64,000 nt of DNA, taken from positions 1 through 64,000 of the IMG/VR virus record IMGVR_UViG_3300046804_004848, one strand, 5' to 3'. The DNA comes from a virus. This document shows positions 6,588 to 13,989 of the stretch, piece after piece (within the stretch, counting starts at the first letter, position 1; every line of letters starts with the position of its first letter). The notes below the pieces were generated by a model. That model was not told the DNA's origin, made no database searches, and saw only the letters and a list, made by a program, of their open reading frames with translations. Made by a program: the position numbers and the translations under genes.

Positions 6588-6790
6588 CCTCGGATTACAC
6601 TTTGACCGTTAGCGAAAGTGGGCGATTGTCGCTGCCATACAGACAGGGTGCTAAGATCTACCCCAAAGCTCGCCTTACATGAGTGATAGAAATATCTTAG
6701 GTGGACGCAGCCTACCATAAGGGTAACGTGGACAGTGTAACTACTCAGTTTAGGGCTAATGAGGATTAGTGGCTAAACACGAATTATTTT
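6588..6790 (+). ncRNA. Structured RNA of unknown family ending in a terminator-like hairpin
   Basis: No reading frame of note. TTACACT (about 6594) can pair with AGTGTAA (about 6735), enclosing helices CACTTT/AAAGTG, GCGA/TCGC and CTAAGAT/ATCTTAG. At 6749-6778 lies a strong hairpin GTTTAG..CTAAT/ATTAG..CTAAAC followed after a few bases by a T run, which could end the transcript. I recognise no known RNA class. Confidence 0.4.
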
Positions 6791-6792
6791 TT

Positions 6793-6851
6793 AGGATGCT
6801 AACAGCCATTTAAAACATCAAACTGATAAATTGAACCGTTAAATGCATCCT
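6793..6851 (+). ncRNA. Y-RNA-like bulge-motif element, short form
   Basis: AGGATGC (6793-6799) pairs with GCATCCT (6845-6851); the 5' strand continues TAACAGCC as an unpaired bulge and a second helix ATTTAA/TTAAAT stacks on the first. The same closing helix plus TAACAGC bulge is found at 2613, 19382 and 42553, and in variant form at 19209. It ends nine bases before tRNA-Ala, as the 2613 element does before tRNA-Cys. Confidence 0.55.
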
Positions 6852-6859
6852 GTATTATT

Positions 6860-6933
6860 GGGGGATTAGTTAAATGGGATAACATCGGCTTTGCAAGTCG
6901 AGATTGAGAGTTCGATTCTCTCATCCTCCACCA
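6860..6933 (+). tRNA. tRNA-Ala(UGC)
   Basis: Acceptor GGGGGAT/ATCCTCC, D arm GTTA/TAAC, anticodon loop TTTGCAA, T loop TTCGATT, encoded CCA. Confidence 0.92.
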
Positions 6934-7119
6934 TTAAATAGGATGCTCAAAATCTAGTATAAATTCAAATGCTGCTTTATAATCTGTAAAATATCGCATT
7001 TGAAAATTTTGATCGTATAAATCATGTAACATAACTAAACAAACACCTTGTTCACTACGACACAAATATATGTGTAGTCCACTTGGTGTTAAGGTTTGGT
7101 ATACATCGTTCATAACCAT
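6934..7119 (-). CDS. Small hypothetical protein
   Basis: 61 aa from ATG 7119 (or ATG 7113). Contains SGLHIYLCRSEQGVCLVML and YFTDYKAAFEFI; no family recognised. It ends directly at the 3' end of tRNA-Ala and is divergent from the GGQ-domain gene, the two starts being 20 bases apart. Confidence 0.5.
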   Translation of the reverse strand: MVMNDVYQTLTPSGLHIYLCRSEQGVCLVMLHDLYDQNFQMRYFTDYKAAFEFILDFEHPI

Positions 7120-7138
7120 ATTTAGTATAGGAAATATA

Positions 7139-7567
7139 ATGAAAGTTGACAAAAAAGAAAATCCATTCTTTAGTATTACTGCCAAAGATTGTGAATGGTC
7201 ATATACTAAAGGTACAGGAGCAGGTGGACAAAAACGTAATAAAACAAGTTCAGCAGTACATTGTACACATCGTGCAAGTGGTGCACATGGGTATAGCGAA
7301 TCTAGTCGTAGTCAACTAGATAATCGTAAAGATGCATTTGAAAAAATGGCTAATAGTGATAAATTTAAAAAGTGGATTAAATTAGAATATATGAAACGCA
7401 CAGGTGAATTAGTAGAAGCTGAACGTGCGTTGGAACGTGAATTAAAGAAAGTTAAAGTAGAAGTAAAGATTGATGGTAAATGGGTTCAAGTCAGTGAGAA
7501 TCAGTTGGTTGATGATCCTGATACATTTGATACAAGTTTTTTAAAGGAGAGTCCAAATGGACAGTGA
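7139..7567 (+). CDS. GGQ-domain peptidyl-tRNA hydrolase / release-factor-like protein
   Basis: 142 aa from ATG 7139. The catalytic GGQ motif of class I release factors is present (GTGAGGQKRNK, residues 25-35), followed by AVHCTHRASG, as in RF domain 3. The codon-recognition domains of RF1/RF2 are absent, and the C-terminal basic helix region (residues 70-100) suggests an ArfB/PrfH-like stalled-ribosome rescue factor that releases peptide from ribosomes. Longer in-frame starts upstream overlap the opposite gene. The stop lies 18 bases before tRNA-Lys. Confidence 0.85.
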   Translation: MKVDKKENPFFSITAKDCEWSYTKGTGAGGQKRNKTSSAVHCTHRASGAHGYSESSRSQLDNRKDAFEKMANSDKFKKWIKLEYMKRTGELVEAERALERELKKVKVEVKIDGKWVQVSENQLVDDPDTFDTSFLKESPNGQ

Positions 7568-7585
7568 CAAGGTACGAAAGATTAT

Positions 7586-7659
7586 GGGGGTATAACTTAA
7601 TGATAAAGTAATTGGCTTTTAACCAATAAATCAGAGTTTGATTCTCTGTGCCCCTACCA
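7586..7659 (+). tRNA. tRNA-Lys(UUU)
   Basis: Acceptor GGGGGTA/TGCCCCT including wobble pairs, D arm ACTT/AAGT, anticodon stem ATTGG/CCAAT with loop CTTTTAA, T arm CAGAG-TTTGATT-CTCTG, encoded CCA. Confidence 0.88.
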
Positions 7660-7713
7660 TTATAATTAAGCATATTAAACATAGTGTTCTTAATTATAAT
7701 AGTTTAAAGAATA

Positions 7714-7786
7714 CTCTCTGTGGCGTAATCTGGCAGCGTACTGCGTTTGGGGCGCAGCGGTCTTGGTTCAAATCCAAGCAGAGAGA
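7714..7786 (+). tRNA. tRNA-Pro(UGG)
   Basis: Acceptor CTCTCTG/CAGAGAG, anticodon stem CTGCG/CGCAG with loop TTTGGGG, T stem CTTGG/CCAAG. CCA is not encoded, unlike most tRNAs here, so it must be added after transcription. Confidence 0.88.
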
Positions 7787-7794
7787 CAATTAAT

Positions 7795-7872
7795 AGGACA
7801 TTGAAGGGAATAGGTATACCTTTTTCGCTTAGAACGAAAAGTTTCTCGGTTCGACTCCGAGGTGTCCTACCA
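7795..7872 (+). tRNA. tRNA-Leu(UAG), class I-like short variable arm
   Basis: Acceptor AGGACAT/GTGTCCT, anticodon stem TTTCG/CGAAA with loop CTTAGAA (UAG, reads CUA), T arm CTCGG/CCGAG, encoded CCA. The variable region is only five bases, although bacterial tRNA-Leu normally carries a long variable arm. Confidence 0.82.
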
Positions 7873-7875
7873 AAT

Positions 7876-8439
7876 TTACTTCATTCCTGCCATGCTTTTT
7901 AACTGATCAAGTTTGGCATCATACTTAGCACCCCAACTCATTACCCAATTTTTTAGTTTAGTAATATATTGAGATAGCTTACCCTCATCTAGTTGAGGCT
8001 TGTCTTTTGGTTCAATTTTTAATGATGGTGCTTTTTGTGTTACTGTAACCATCGTTTTCTTTAAACCTTCTAATACTGATATAAGTTCAGGAGTAAGTTG
8101 TTTTTCTAAAACCTCTAATATATCCTTATATTTTGGTGATACCGTAGCTTTGGGATCTTTTGAAAGTGTTATAATAAATGATACTGTGTCAATAACACGT
8201 GTTTTTACAGCGTCTTCAATATCAAATAAATCAGATACATTTTCACGTGAAGATTGTTTTACTTCATCTTCAAGTGCTTTAAGTTCGGTTTTAAGTTCAT
8301 TAATACGTTTAACTTTTTTAGCTAAGTTAGTATAGATTTGACTTTGATGGCTTTTTAAAGAAACTGTGGTCTTATCAGGCTCATCCATATATGGAAAGTC
8401 GCCAAGACGTGCTTCATTAATGATTTCAGTATATTTCAT
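7876..8439 (-). CDS. Virion-type helical protein with capsid-targeting-like N-terminus
   Basis: 187 aa, largely alpha-helical with a coiled-coil stretch (residues about 38-60, LAKKVKRINELKTELKALED). The N-terminus MKYTEIINEARLGD closely resembles the capsid-targeting leader of T4 internal protein I, which is cut by the prohead protease after an x-E site. A GATAAATA late element lies just upstream of the ATG. Possible internal head protein; no enzymatic motif seen. Confidence 0.7.
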   Translation of the reverse strand: MKYTEIINEARLGDFPYMDEPDKTTVSLKSHQSQIYTNLAKKVKRINELKTELKALEDEVKQSSRENVSDLFDIEDAVKTRVIDTVSFIITLSKDPKATVSPKYKDILEVLEKQLTPELISVLEGLKKTMVTVTQKAPSLKIEPKDKPQLDEGKLSQYITKLKNWVMSWGAKYDAKLDQLKSMAGMK

Positions 8440-8444
8440 AAAAG

Positions 8445-8472
8445 TATTTATCCTAGTTTATCTATATAAATA
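8445..8472. promoter_or_regulatory. Divergent late-promoter elements
   Basis: Minus strand GATAAATA (8445-8452) faces the gene ending at 7876; plus strand TATAAATA (8465-8472) faces the HNH gene at 8478. Both match the T4 late consensus TATAAATA. Confidence 0.65.
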
Positions 8473-8477
8473 TTGGT

Positions 8478-8792
8478 GTGAAAGATATTTACGATTATAT
8501 TAAACTCACGAAAAAGGAACGTCAAGAACATTTGGATCTTGATGACTATTGTATAGAACGTGGTGGTGGCTCAACAATTTGCAAAGGATTACTTGCACAT
8601 TTACTTGAAACTACCATACCTAAAGGGCATCAGATACATGTTTGTCACGCTTGCAATAATGGCAAGTGCAGTAATCCAAAACACTTATATTGGGGTACCG
8701 CTTCAGAAAACCGTATGGATCGTGTTAGGTATGAAAATAGATCCATTAGCGAAATGCTAGAAGACAGGTATCGTAGACGAAAACCTACATGA
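8478..8792 (+). CDS. HNH endonuclease
   Basis: 104 aa from GTG 8478. Contains the HNH core IHVCHACNNGKCSNPKHLYWGT followed by ASENRMDR (split here by the expected pattern H-x-C, C-x-NP-x-HL, GT..EN), typical of free-standing homing-type endonucleases of phages. It overlaps the next gene by four bases (ATGA). Confidence 0.85.
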   Translation: MKDIYDYIKLTKKERQEHLDLDDYCIERGGGSTICKGLLAHLLETTIPKGHQIHVCHACNNGKCSNPKHLYWGTASENRMDRVRYENRSISEMLEDRYRRRKPT

Positions 8793-9484
8793 TTGATGAT
8801 AAATCACATATAATTTTAAATAAAGCAAATTTAGAACTATATTTAAAATATGTTTGTGGCAAACTAAATGCTGACTTTAGTGCAGAAAGTACAACTAATG
8901 CACAATTATTGAACTTATTAGAAGTAAGTTTAACTGATAAAAATGGTTCTAGTGCTAGAGAACAAGTTATAGCACATATGCTTGATTATCAATGGCAAAG
9001 TAAAAAACTAGGTATTGATGCTATAGATTTAAAACACAATAGATACAAAGAGATTAAACCCACATCTAATTCTAAAATGGGTAAAGCTAGTTCGTTAAGG
9101 TTTAATTTTAATGACGTGACACGAGAATCAATTCATAAATATGAACATACAGATATTGTCGTTGCATTGTTTCAAAATTGTAGATTAATTATAGTTCTTG
9201 AGTTTCCGTTTAGTGTGATTGAACAATATTTCAATAGTAGAATAGAAAAAATGTTTACTGATATTAAACATCAAAATAAACGTAAGACGATGAATATTGG
9301 AGCAAAAGAATATATTAGCAGTCCTCATTTGAAAGTACACTATATTGACAAAGAACTTATCCTTGCTTATAATTCAATTACTAAAAAAAATTTAGCTATA
9401 ATAGAAAACGCCACTAACCATGTTAACATCCATACTACCGAATTACTTGAACATAAGATACAGTTTGAGGAATCTATCGGATGA
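8789..9484 (+). CDS. Restriction-endonuclease-like protein
   Basis: 231 aa. GIDAIDLKHNRYKEIKPT resembles a D...ExK nuclease core; the rest is unassigned. It overlaps the amino-methyltransferase gene by 65 bases in another frame, so the pair is co-transcribed. The pairing suggests a restriction-modification-like or DNA-exclusion function, but the nuclease call rests on a weak motif. Confidence 0.55.
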   Translation: MIDDKSHIILNKANLELYLKYVCGKLNADFSAESTTNAQLLNLLEVSLTDKNGSSAREQVIAHMLDYQWQSKKLGIDAIDLKHNRYKEIKPTSNSKMGKASSLRFNFNDVTRESIHKYEHTDIVVALFQNCRLIIVLEFPFSVIEQYFNSRIEKMFTDIKHQNKRKTMNIGAKEYISSPHLKVHYIDKELILAYNSITKKNLAIIENATNHVNIHTTELLEHKIQFEESIG

Positions 9485-10442
9485 ATATTTTCTATCTATT
9501 ATAGACCAACTTGCAGAAGAATTAGAAAATCATCCTTACACCATACAATATCCAATCAAAAAGTTAGAACAAGATTGGAAAAATCTTATTGCTTTTAAAG
9601 AACAAACCAACACTATTAATTCTACATCAAGATTAGGTATGAAATTATGTGAACATTTTTTCCCTAATTTTTTTGATATTGAAAATAACAAAGGTGAAAG
9701 CTTTTCTAAACTGTGGAAAAAAGACAATATTAAAAAAATATTAATTTGGAATAGAAAAAGTCATTCTACTCCATATATGTCAGAACTTAGACGTGGTGTA
9801 TATTTTTGCTTGGGTTTAACTAAAAACACAATGTTTCGCCCACAATTAGCCAAACTTATTTGTAACAAATATAAACCTGATATTGTGCTTGATCCTTGTG
9901 CAGGATGGGGAGGAAGATTATTAGGCACAGTAGCGCATGGTGCAAAATATATAGCTTTTGAACCAAACACAACAACTTATGATGGTTTACAGGCATTAGT
10001 AAAGTTTTGTAATATACAAGATAGAGTGCAATTAATTTGTGATGATGCACGAAATATGCATCAATATGATTTCCCACAAGTAGATATGGTATTAACAAGT
10101 CCACCTTATTTTGATGTGGAAATTTATACAAAACAAACAACACAATCAATCACTAATTGTAACACTTATGATGAATGGGCAACGGGGTTTTTGAAAAATA
10201 TAATAGACCAATCCTTAAGCAGATTAAATAAACATGGTGTAAGTTGTTGGAATGTGGGTAAAGTAGGTTCACGTTTTATGCAAGATGATGTAGCGCATTA
10301 TCACCAACAAAATATGTTTACTAACGTAAATGAATTTAGTGTGATAAGCAGTAAACGACAAGCATTACAAACAACTGATAGCAAAAAAAGTGCTGATGTA
10401 ACGGTTGTATATCAAACATGCGGGTATGGTGCTAACGGTTAA
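9420..10442 (+). CDS. DNA amino-methyltransferase (SPPY motif)
   Basis: 340 aa. SAM-binding motif I is DPCAGWGGRLLG (near residue 160) and catalytic motif IV is TSPPYFDVE, typical of N4-cytosine or N6-adenine methyltransferases. The N-terminal 120 residues are a separate helical region. The first codons overlap the endonuclease-like gene, and the last eight codons lie inside tRNA-Gly. It may protect phage DNA or pair with the upstream nuclease-like protein. Confidence 0.8.
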   Translation: MLTSILPNYLNIRYSLRNLSDEYFLSIIDQLAEELENHPYTIQYPIKKLEQDWKNLIAFKEQTNTINSTSRLGMKLCEHFFPNFFDIENNKGESFSKLWKKDNIKKILIWNRKSHSTPYMSELRRGVYFCLGLTKNTMFRPQLAKLICNKYKPDIVLDPCAGWGGRLLGTVAHGAKYIAFEPNTTTYDGLQALVKFCNIQDRVQLICDDARNMHQYDFPQVDMVLTSPPYFDVEIYTKQTTQSITNCNTYDEWATGFLKNIIDQSLSRLNKHGVSCWNVGKVGSRFMQDDVAHYHQQNMFTNVNEFSVISSKRQALQTTDSKKSADVTVVYQTCGYGANG

Positions 10443-10495
10443 CACGAGACCTTGCCAAGGTTTAGTTGAGGGTTCGATTCCCTCTACCCGCTCCA
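10420..10495 (+). tRNA. tRNA-Gly(GCC)
   Basis: Acceptor GCGGGTA/TACCCGC, anticodon stem AGACC/GGTTT with loop TTGCCAA, T arm GAGGG-TTCGATT-CCCTC, encoded CCA. Its first 23 bases overlap the 3' end of the methyltransferase gene on the same strand, so tRNA processing would cut that mRNA. Confidence 0.92.
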
Positions 10496-10502
10496 ATAAT
10501 TA

Positions 10503-10577
10503 GGTGATATGGCGTAGAAGGATGCGCACAGGTTTCATAAGCCTAGGAGGTTGGGTCGGTACCAACTATCACCACCA
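10503..10577 (+). tRNA. tRNA-Met(CAU), elongator-like
   Basis: Acceptor GGTGATA/TATCACC fully paired (no 1-72 mismatch), anticodon loop TTCATAA, T stem GTTGG/CCAAC with loop GTCGGTA, encoded CCA. The end pair of the anticodon stem is C-A. It abuts the DnaJ-like gene end. Confidence 0.85.
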
Positions 10578-11165
10578 TTATTCATTTGGTGTAGATGCAA
10601 GTAATTCCATCAATTCATTTTCATTATAATAATAATTACCAAGAATAAGCAATATAAAGTCAAATACTTGTATTCTACGTGTTAAACCCATTATATTGAT
10701 GTTAATGTTATATATTCTCTCCTCAAGTGAATCATAAAGAATATCCTCAGTTCGTTGTTTCATTTTGAGTTTTTTCTTTACTTTTTCAAATTTTTCTAAA
10801 TCTTTTTTGTTATCCTTGATTTGATCCTTCATTTGTGATTGAGATTGTTCTACTTCTCTACGCATGTTAAAAATTAAATCATTAATTTCAGGATTATGCA
10901 CAGATAATTGATTCCAAAAAACACGCAGCATCATTTGTTTAGCCTCTTGATACATAGTGTTATCAATATAGGCAGAATTATCATTGTCAAATGATTTACG
11001 TCTAAAAGGATCACTTAAAATTTGATAAGCATTATTGATTTCCTGAAATTTAGCTATATTTCCACCTTTGTCAGGATGATTTTCATTAGCTAACTGACGG
11101 TATTTTTGTTTAATTTCATCAAAGGTTGCGTTCTTATTTACACCTAAAATATCATATGGGTTCAT
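10578..11165 (-). CDS. DnaJ-domain protein
   Basis: 195 aa. Residues 1-62 form a J domain: NPYDILGVNKNATFDEIK, then the HPD tripeptide in NENHPDKGG and NNAYQILSDPFRR. The remainder is a long charged coiled coil (about 95-135) and lacks the Gly/Phe and zinc-finger regions of full DnaJ. It probably recruits host DnaK through HPD; the target is unknown. An AAATATT-type late element lies upstream of ATG 11165. Confidence 0.87.
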   Translation of the reverse strand: MNPYDILGVNKNATFDEIKQKYRQLANENHPDKGGNIAKFQEINNAYQILSDPFRRKSFDNDNSAYIDNTMYQEAKQMMLRVFWNQLSVHNPEINDLIFNMRREVEQSQSQMKDQIKDNKKDLEKFEKVKKKLKMKQRTEDILYDSLEERIYNININIMGLTRRIQVFDFILLILGNYYYNENELMELLASTPNE

Positions 11166-11207
11166 GTAAATATTTAGTTAGGTGGTTTGGCTAGTTAAAT
11201 ATGTTGC

Positions 11208-11783
11208 ATGAAACGTATTAACGATTTGATTTTTGTTGTCAACAATTTTGTTACTAAACATACCTGTCATCAAATGTACGAATACTTAACCAATACTGTA
11301 ACTCATAATATTGCAGATGAGCATGACATGCCTTGGGAGTTAGGTAATAATATTTTTTATTCTGATATTAAAGATACGTATATAAAAGAAAAAGTTTATA
11401 ATATAAAATTTGGTGTCGCTAATTTGCTAAGTTATTTGCATAATACCAAAGTATATCCACATTTTACAGATATGGTTTTATGGCAAAAGCATCAACAAAT
11501 GAATAGGCATGTGGATAATGGAAGCAATCAAGTAGGGCGAGATGATTTAGCCATGAGAAAATATTCTGCAATTATCTATTTAAATGATAATTACAAAGGT
11601 GGCAAGACATTTGTTAGTTTGGATGAAGAAAATGATTATATTTCTAAACCTAAGACAGGTACATTGTTAATGTTTACAAGTGACCAACGTACTACGCATG
11701 GAGTAAAAAAAGTAAAAGTAGGGTATCGTGGCACGTTAGCCATGTGGTTTGCAACAGAAAAGAAGTATCAAGAGAAAGACTAA
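11208..11783 (+). CDS. 2-oxoglutarate-Fe(II) oxygenase (prolyl-4-hydroxylase-like)
   Basis: 191 aa. The iron ligands are visible as RHVDN (H-x-D) and THGVKKV (distal His), with YRGTLAMWF supplying the 2-oxoglutarate-binding Arg; YSAIIYLNDNYKGG is the typical strand between. This family hydroxylates proline or other residues; it is frequent in T4-like aquatic phages. The substrate is unknown. The stop is one base from tRNA-Val. Confidence 0.85.
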   Translation: MKRINDLIFVVNNFVTKHTCHQMYEYLTNTVTHNIADEHDMPWELGNNIFYSDIKDTYIKEKVYNIKFGVANLLSYLHNTKVYPHFTDMVLWQKHQQMNRHVDNGSNQVGRDDLAMRKYSAIIYLNDNYKGGKTFVSLDEENDYISKPKTGTLLMFTSDQRTTHGVKKVKVGYRGTLAMWFATEKKYQEKD

Positions 11784-11784
11784 A

Positions 11785-11860
11785 GGACGGTTAGCTCAGT
11801 TGGTAGAGCGGCACGTTTACACCGTGTAGGTCGGGAGTTCAAACCTCTCACCGTCCACCA
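11785..11860 (+). tRNA. tRNA-Val(UAC)
   Basis: Acceptor GGACGGT/ACCGTCC, D arm GCTC/GAGC, anticodon loop TTTACAC, T loop TTCAAAC, encoded CCA. Confidence 0.93.
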
Positions 11861-11886
11861 TTATAAAACGGTTAAATACAGTTATT

Positions 11887-12450
11887 ATGACTGTCTCATC
11901 AAAATATTTTATAGATATACCAAATTTAGGTTTTCAATTTTTACAACCTAATTTAAACGCAACTGACTACTTACCTGAAGTTGTTACACATAATTGGGTT
12001 GAGACACAAACTAACAATTTTTTTACAGATCAAGCGATATCATGGTTTAATCATATTGGCTTTGATATTAAACATACATTGTATTTGTTTTGTGCAAACT
12101 CTCAGGTGATAGGTCCGATCCATAGTGATTTAACCAATTATGCTTTTAATTTTGTTGTAAGTGGTTATGGTAAGATGGAATGGATTAAACCGCACAATAA
12201 ACCTTATACACATGAAAAAATATATGGCAATCGTGTGTCAAAGTATTTACGATTTGAACCACATATTGAAGATATGGTCATTGATTCATGGGTTGGTACT
12301 CAAGCTTTGGTACAAGTGTTTACACCACATCGTATTGTTACTAGTCATGAAAAACGCTATACTGTTTCTTTACGTACGCATGGTAAAAAAATACAATCAT
12401 GGGAACAAGCTGTTAGTAATTTACAACAGTATATAAATTCGCCTCTTTAG
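11887..12450 (+). CDS. Oxygenase-like (cupin/2OG-type) protein
   Basis: 187 aa. GPIHSDLTNYAFNFVVSG carries an H-x-D pair in a beta-strand setting, and QVFTPHRIVTSHEKRYTVSLR supplies a distal His and Arg, an arrangement like 2OG-Fe(II) oxygenases seen in related phages. Metal binding is an inference. A GTTAAATACAG element precedes ATG 11887. The final codons and stop (TAG) lie inside tRNA-Ile. Confidence 0.6.
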   Translation: MTVSSKYFIDIPNLGFQFLQPNLNATDYLPEVVTHNWVETQTNNFFTDQAISWFNHIGFDIKHTLYLFCANSQVIGPIHSDLTNYAFNFVVSGYGKMEWIKPHNKPYTHEKIYGNRVSKYLRFEPHIEDMVIDSWVGTQALVQVFTPHRIVTSHEKRYTVSLRTHGKKIQSWEQAVSNLQQYINSPL

Positions 12451-12515
12451 CTCAGTGGTAGAGACCCATCTTGATAAGGTGGGGGTCCTTGGATCGTTCC
12501 CAAGAAGAGGCACCA
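12441..12515 (+). tRNA. tRNA-Ile(GAU)
   Basis: Acceptor GCCTCTT/AAGAGGC, anticodon stem CCATC/GGTGG with loop TTGATAA, T arm CTTGG-ATCGTTC-CCAAG (atypical T loop), encoded CCA. Its first 10 bases overlap the upstream gene. Confidence 0.87.
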
Positions 12516-12532
12516 ATTTTATTAAGGAGAAA

Positions 12533-13138
12533 ATGATGCCTGCAGTTTGGATAGTAAGTGACACACATTTCGGTCACGAAAAAACTTGCACTGTTTTTAA
12601 ACGTGAAGATGGGTCACCACTTAGACCGTTTAGCAGTGCTGAAGAAATGGATGAGTTTATGGTCAAAGCATGGAATGAACGTGTTAGACCAAATGATAAG
12701 GTATACCATTTAGGCGATGTTGTAATCAATAGAAAAGCCTTAAATACCCTACGCAGACTAAATGGCGATAAGGTGCTTATACGTGGTAATCATGATATTT
12801 TTAAATTACAAAATTACTTAGAGCATTTTAGAGATATTCGTGGATACCATGTGATGAATGGACTTATTTTAAGTCATGTGCCCGTACATCCAAAAAGTCT
12901 TGGACGCTTTGGTTGTAATATACACGGGCACTTACACGCCAATAAAGTTATGAAAGCGAGAGGTTTCGATGCTAAAACAGAAGAAATCTTATATTCAGAT
13001 GAGATTGATCCAAGATATTGGTGTGCCTGTGTTGAACAAACTGACTTCGCACCTATCTTGTTTGAACATGCTTTAAAAAAGATTGTTGAGCAAGGAGGAC
13101 GAGTTGGCTTCCAAAATGGAAACGGTCCTACCATGTAA
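12533..13138 (+). CDS. Calcineurin-like metallophosphoesterase
   Basis: About 201 aa from ATG 12533 (a second ATG follows at once), with AAGGAG upstream. All metal-site motifs are present: SDTHFGH, GDVV, GNHD, and GHLH (D-x-H, GD, GNHD, GHxH). It resembles the small bacterial/phage phosphoesterase family of unknown substrate. Upstream frame extension runs through tRNA-Ile and is rejected. It converges with and slightly overlaps the GIY-YIG gene. Confidence 0.85.
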   Translation: MMPAVWIVSDTHFGHEKTCTVFKREDGSPLRPFSSAEEMDEFMVKAWNERVRPNDKVYHLGDVVINRKALNTLRRLNGDKVLIRGNHDIFKLQNYLEHFRDIRGYHVMNGLILSHVPVHPKSLGRFGCNIHGHLHANKVMKARGFDAKTEEILYSDEIDPRYWCACVEQTDFAPILFEHALKKIVEQGGRVGFQNGNGPTM

Positions 13139-13739
13139 TAGATTTACATTTAGGGCCATGCCAACGAGTGTAGTTTGATTTGGATATATTGACAATACCA
13201 CAATGCTCACAGCTTTTTAAGTGGGCATTGTTTTTTGTCCAATGATTCTCTCCGCTTATTTTTGCTAATGCCACAGGATCATACATTGGATTGTTCTCCA
13301 AGAGTTGTTTAGAAGCACGAGCACGATTCTCGGTAAAAGATCCTGGATTGTTGATACGCATACGCTCACGATTCTTCGGAGTATTAAAATGATGTTTACT
13401 GCCTAAAGATTTTTGGCGAATAGAATGTTTCAGTCTATTCTCCGGCTTTTTCATATGGTGTGCGTCACCGCAGGGAAATCCTGTAGCCTGATTACTTTGA
13501 TTCATACATCCGATCTTACCAAAATGTAAATCCAAATAGTATTGTTCTCGCTCGATATAATGCTGTTCATTTTGGCAAACTTCCAAAATAGTTTTGGTAA
13601 CATTGTTTAAATTTTTTATGCTTTTGGACCAAGTGCCGCTACCAATATATTCATCATTAAGATTATTTGTAGCGTGTCGTCCAATATAGTAGTGTCCGTT
13701 TTTATGTTGGACATGATAAATGATATAATGTAAATACAT
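13128..13739 (-). CDS. GIY-YIG homing endonuclease
   Basis: 203 aa from ATG 13739 with AGGAG upstream. YIIYHVQHKNGHYYIGRH is the GIY-YIG core, then DEYIGSGTW and a catalytic-type EREQYYLD. The C-terminal half has repeated N/P-rich NUMOD-like segments and a CEHCG...C zinc-finger-like end. It resembles the Seg-type free-standing endonucleases of T4. It lies between a phosphoesterase and an intergenic hairpin, which may mark its insertion site. Confidence 0.87.
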   Translation of the reverse strand: MYLHYIIYHVQHKNGHYYIGRHATNNLNDEYIGSGTWSKSIKNLNNVTKTILEVCQNEQHYIEREQYYLDLHFGKIGCMNQSNQATGFPCGDAHHMKKPENRLKHSIRQKSLGSKHHFNTPKNRERMRINNPGSFTENRARASKQLLENNPMYDPVALAKISGENHWTKNNAHLKSCEHCGIVNISKSNYTRWHGPKCKSITW

Positions 13740-13868
13740 TTGCTGGTGCTCCTCTAAAGCATTAGAGCGGGTGGATGTTGGTAGCATCGTGATCCGCACC
13801 TTTATTTATCTTTTAACAGGATAAAAATTAGCATTAACAATGAAGGGGGTACTGTTGGTTTTCGCAAT

Positions 13869-13900
13869 GGCAACGCCCCTATTATGTAGGGGTTGTTGCC
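13869..13900. other. Strong intergenic hairpin
   Basis: GGCAAC-G-CCCCTA / TAGGGG-TT-GTTGCC with a five-base loop. It sits in the 250-base gene-free stretch 13740-13989 between the endonuclease and the gene at 13990; no T run follows, so it is not a simple terminator. Apart from the promoter at 13929 I see nothing else in this stretch. Confidence 0.6.
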
Positions 13901-13928
13901 AACCTACATTGTCATCATGACAACGCAC

Positions 13929-13957
13929 TTGACTATAATTTGTACTTGTCGTATAAT
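13929..13957 (+). promoter_or_regulatory. Sigma70-like promoter
   Basis: TTGACT, 17-base spacer, TATAAT at 13952. It starts the plus-strand block of small genes from 13990. Confidence 0.75.
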
Positions 13958-13989
13958 TGGATGGTGGTAATTGATTTAGGAGATTTGAT

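Noticed and set aside
6588-6790. RNase P RNA or a second group I intron
   Set aside because: The universal RNase P core blocks and the group I R/S strands could not be found.
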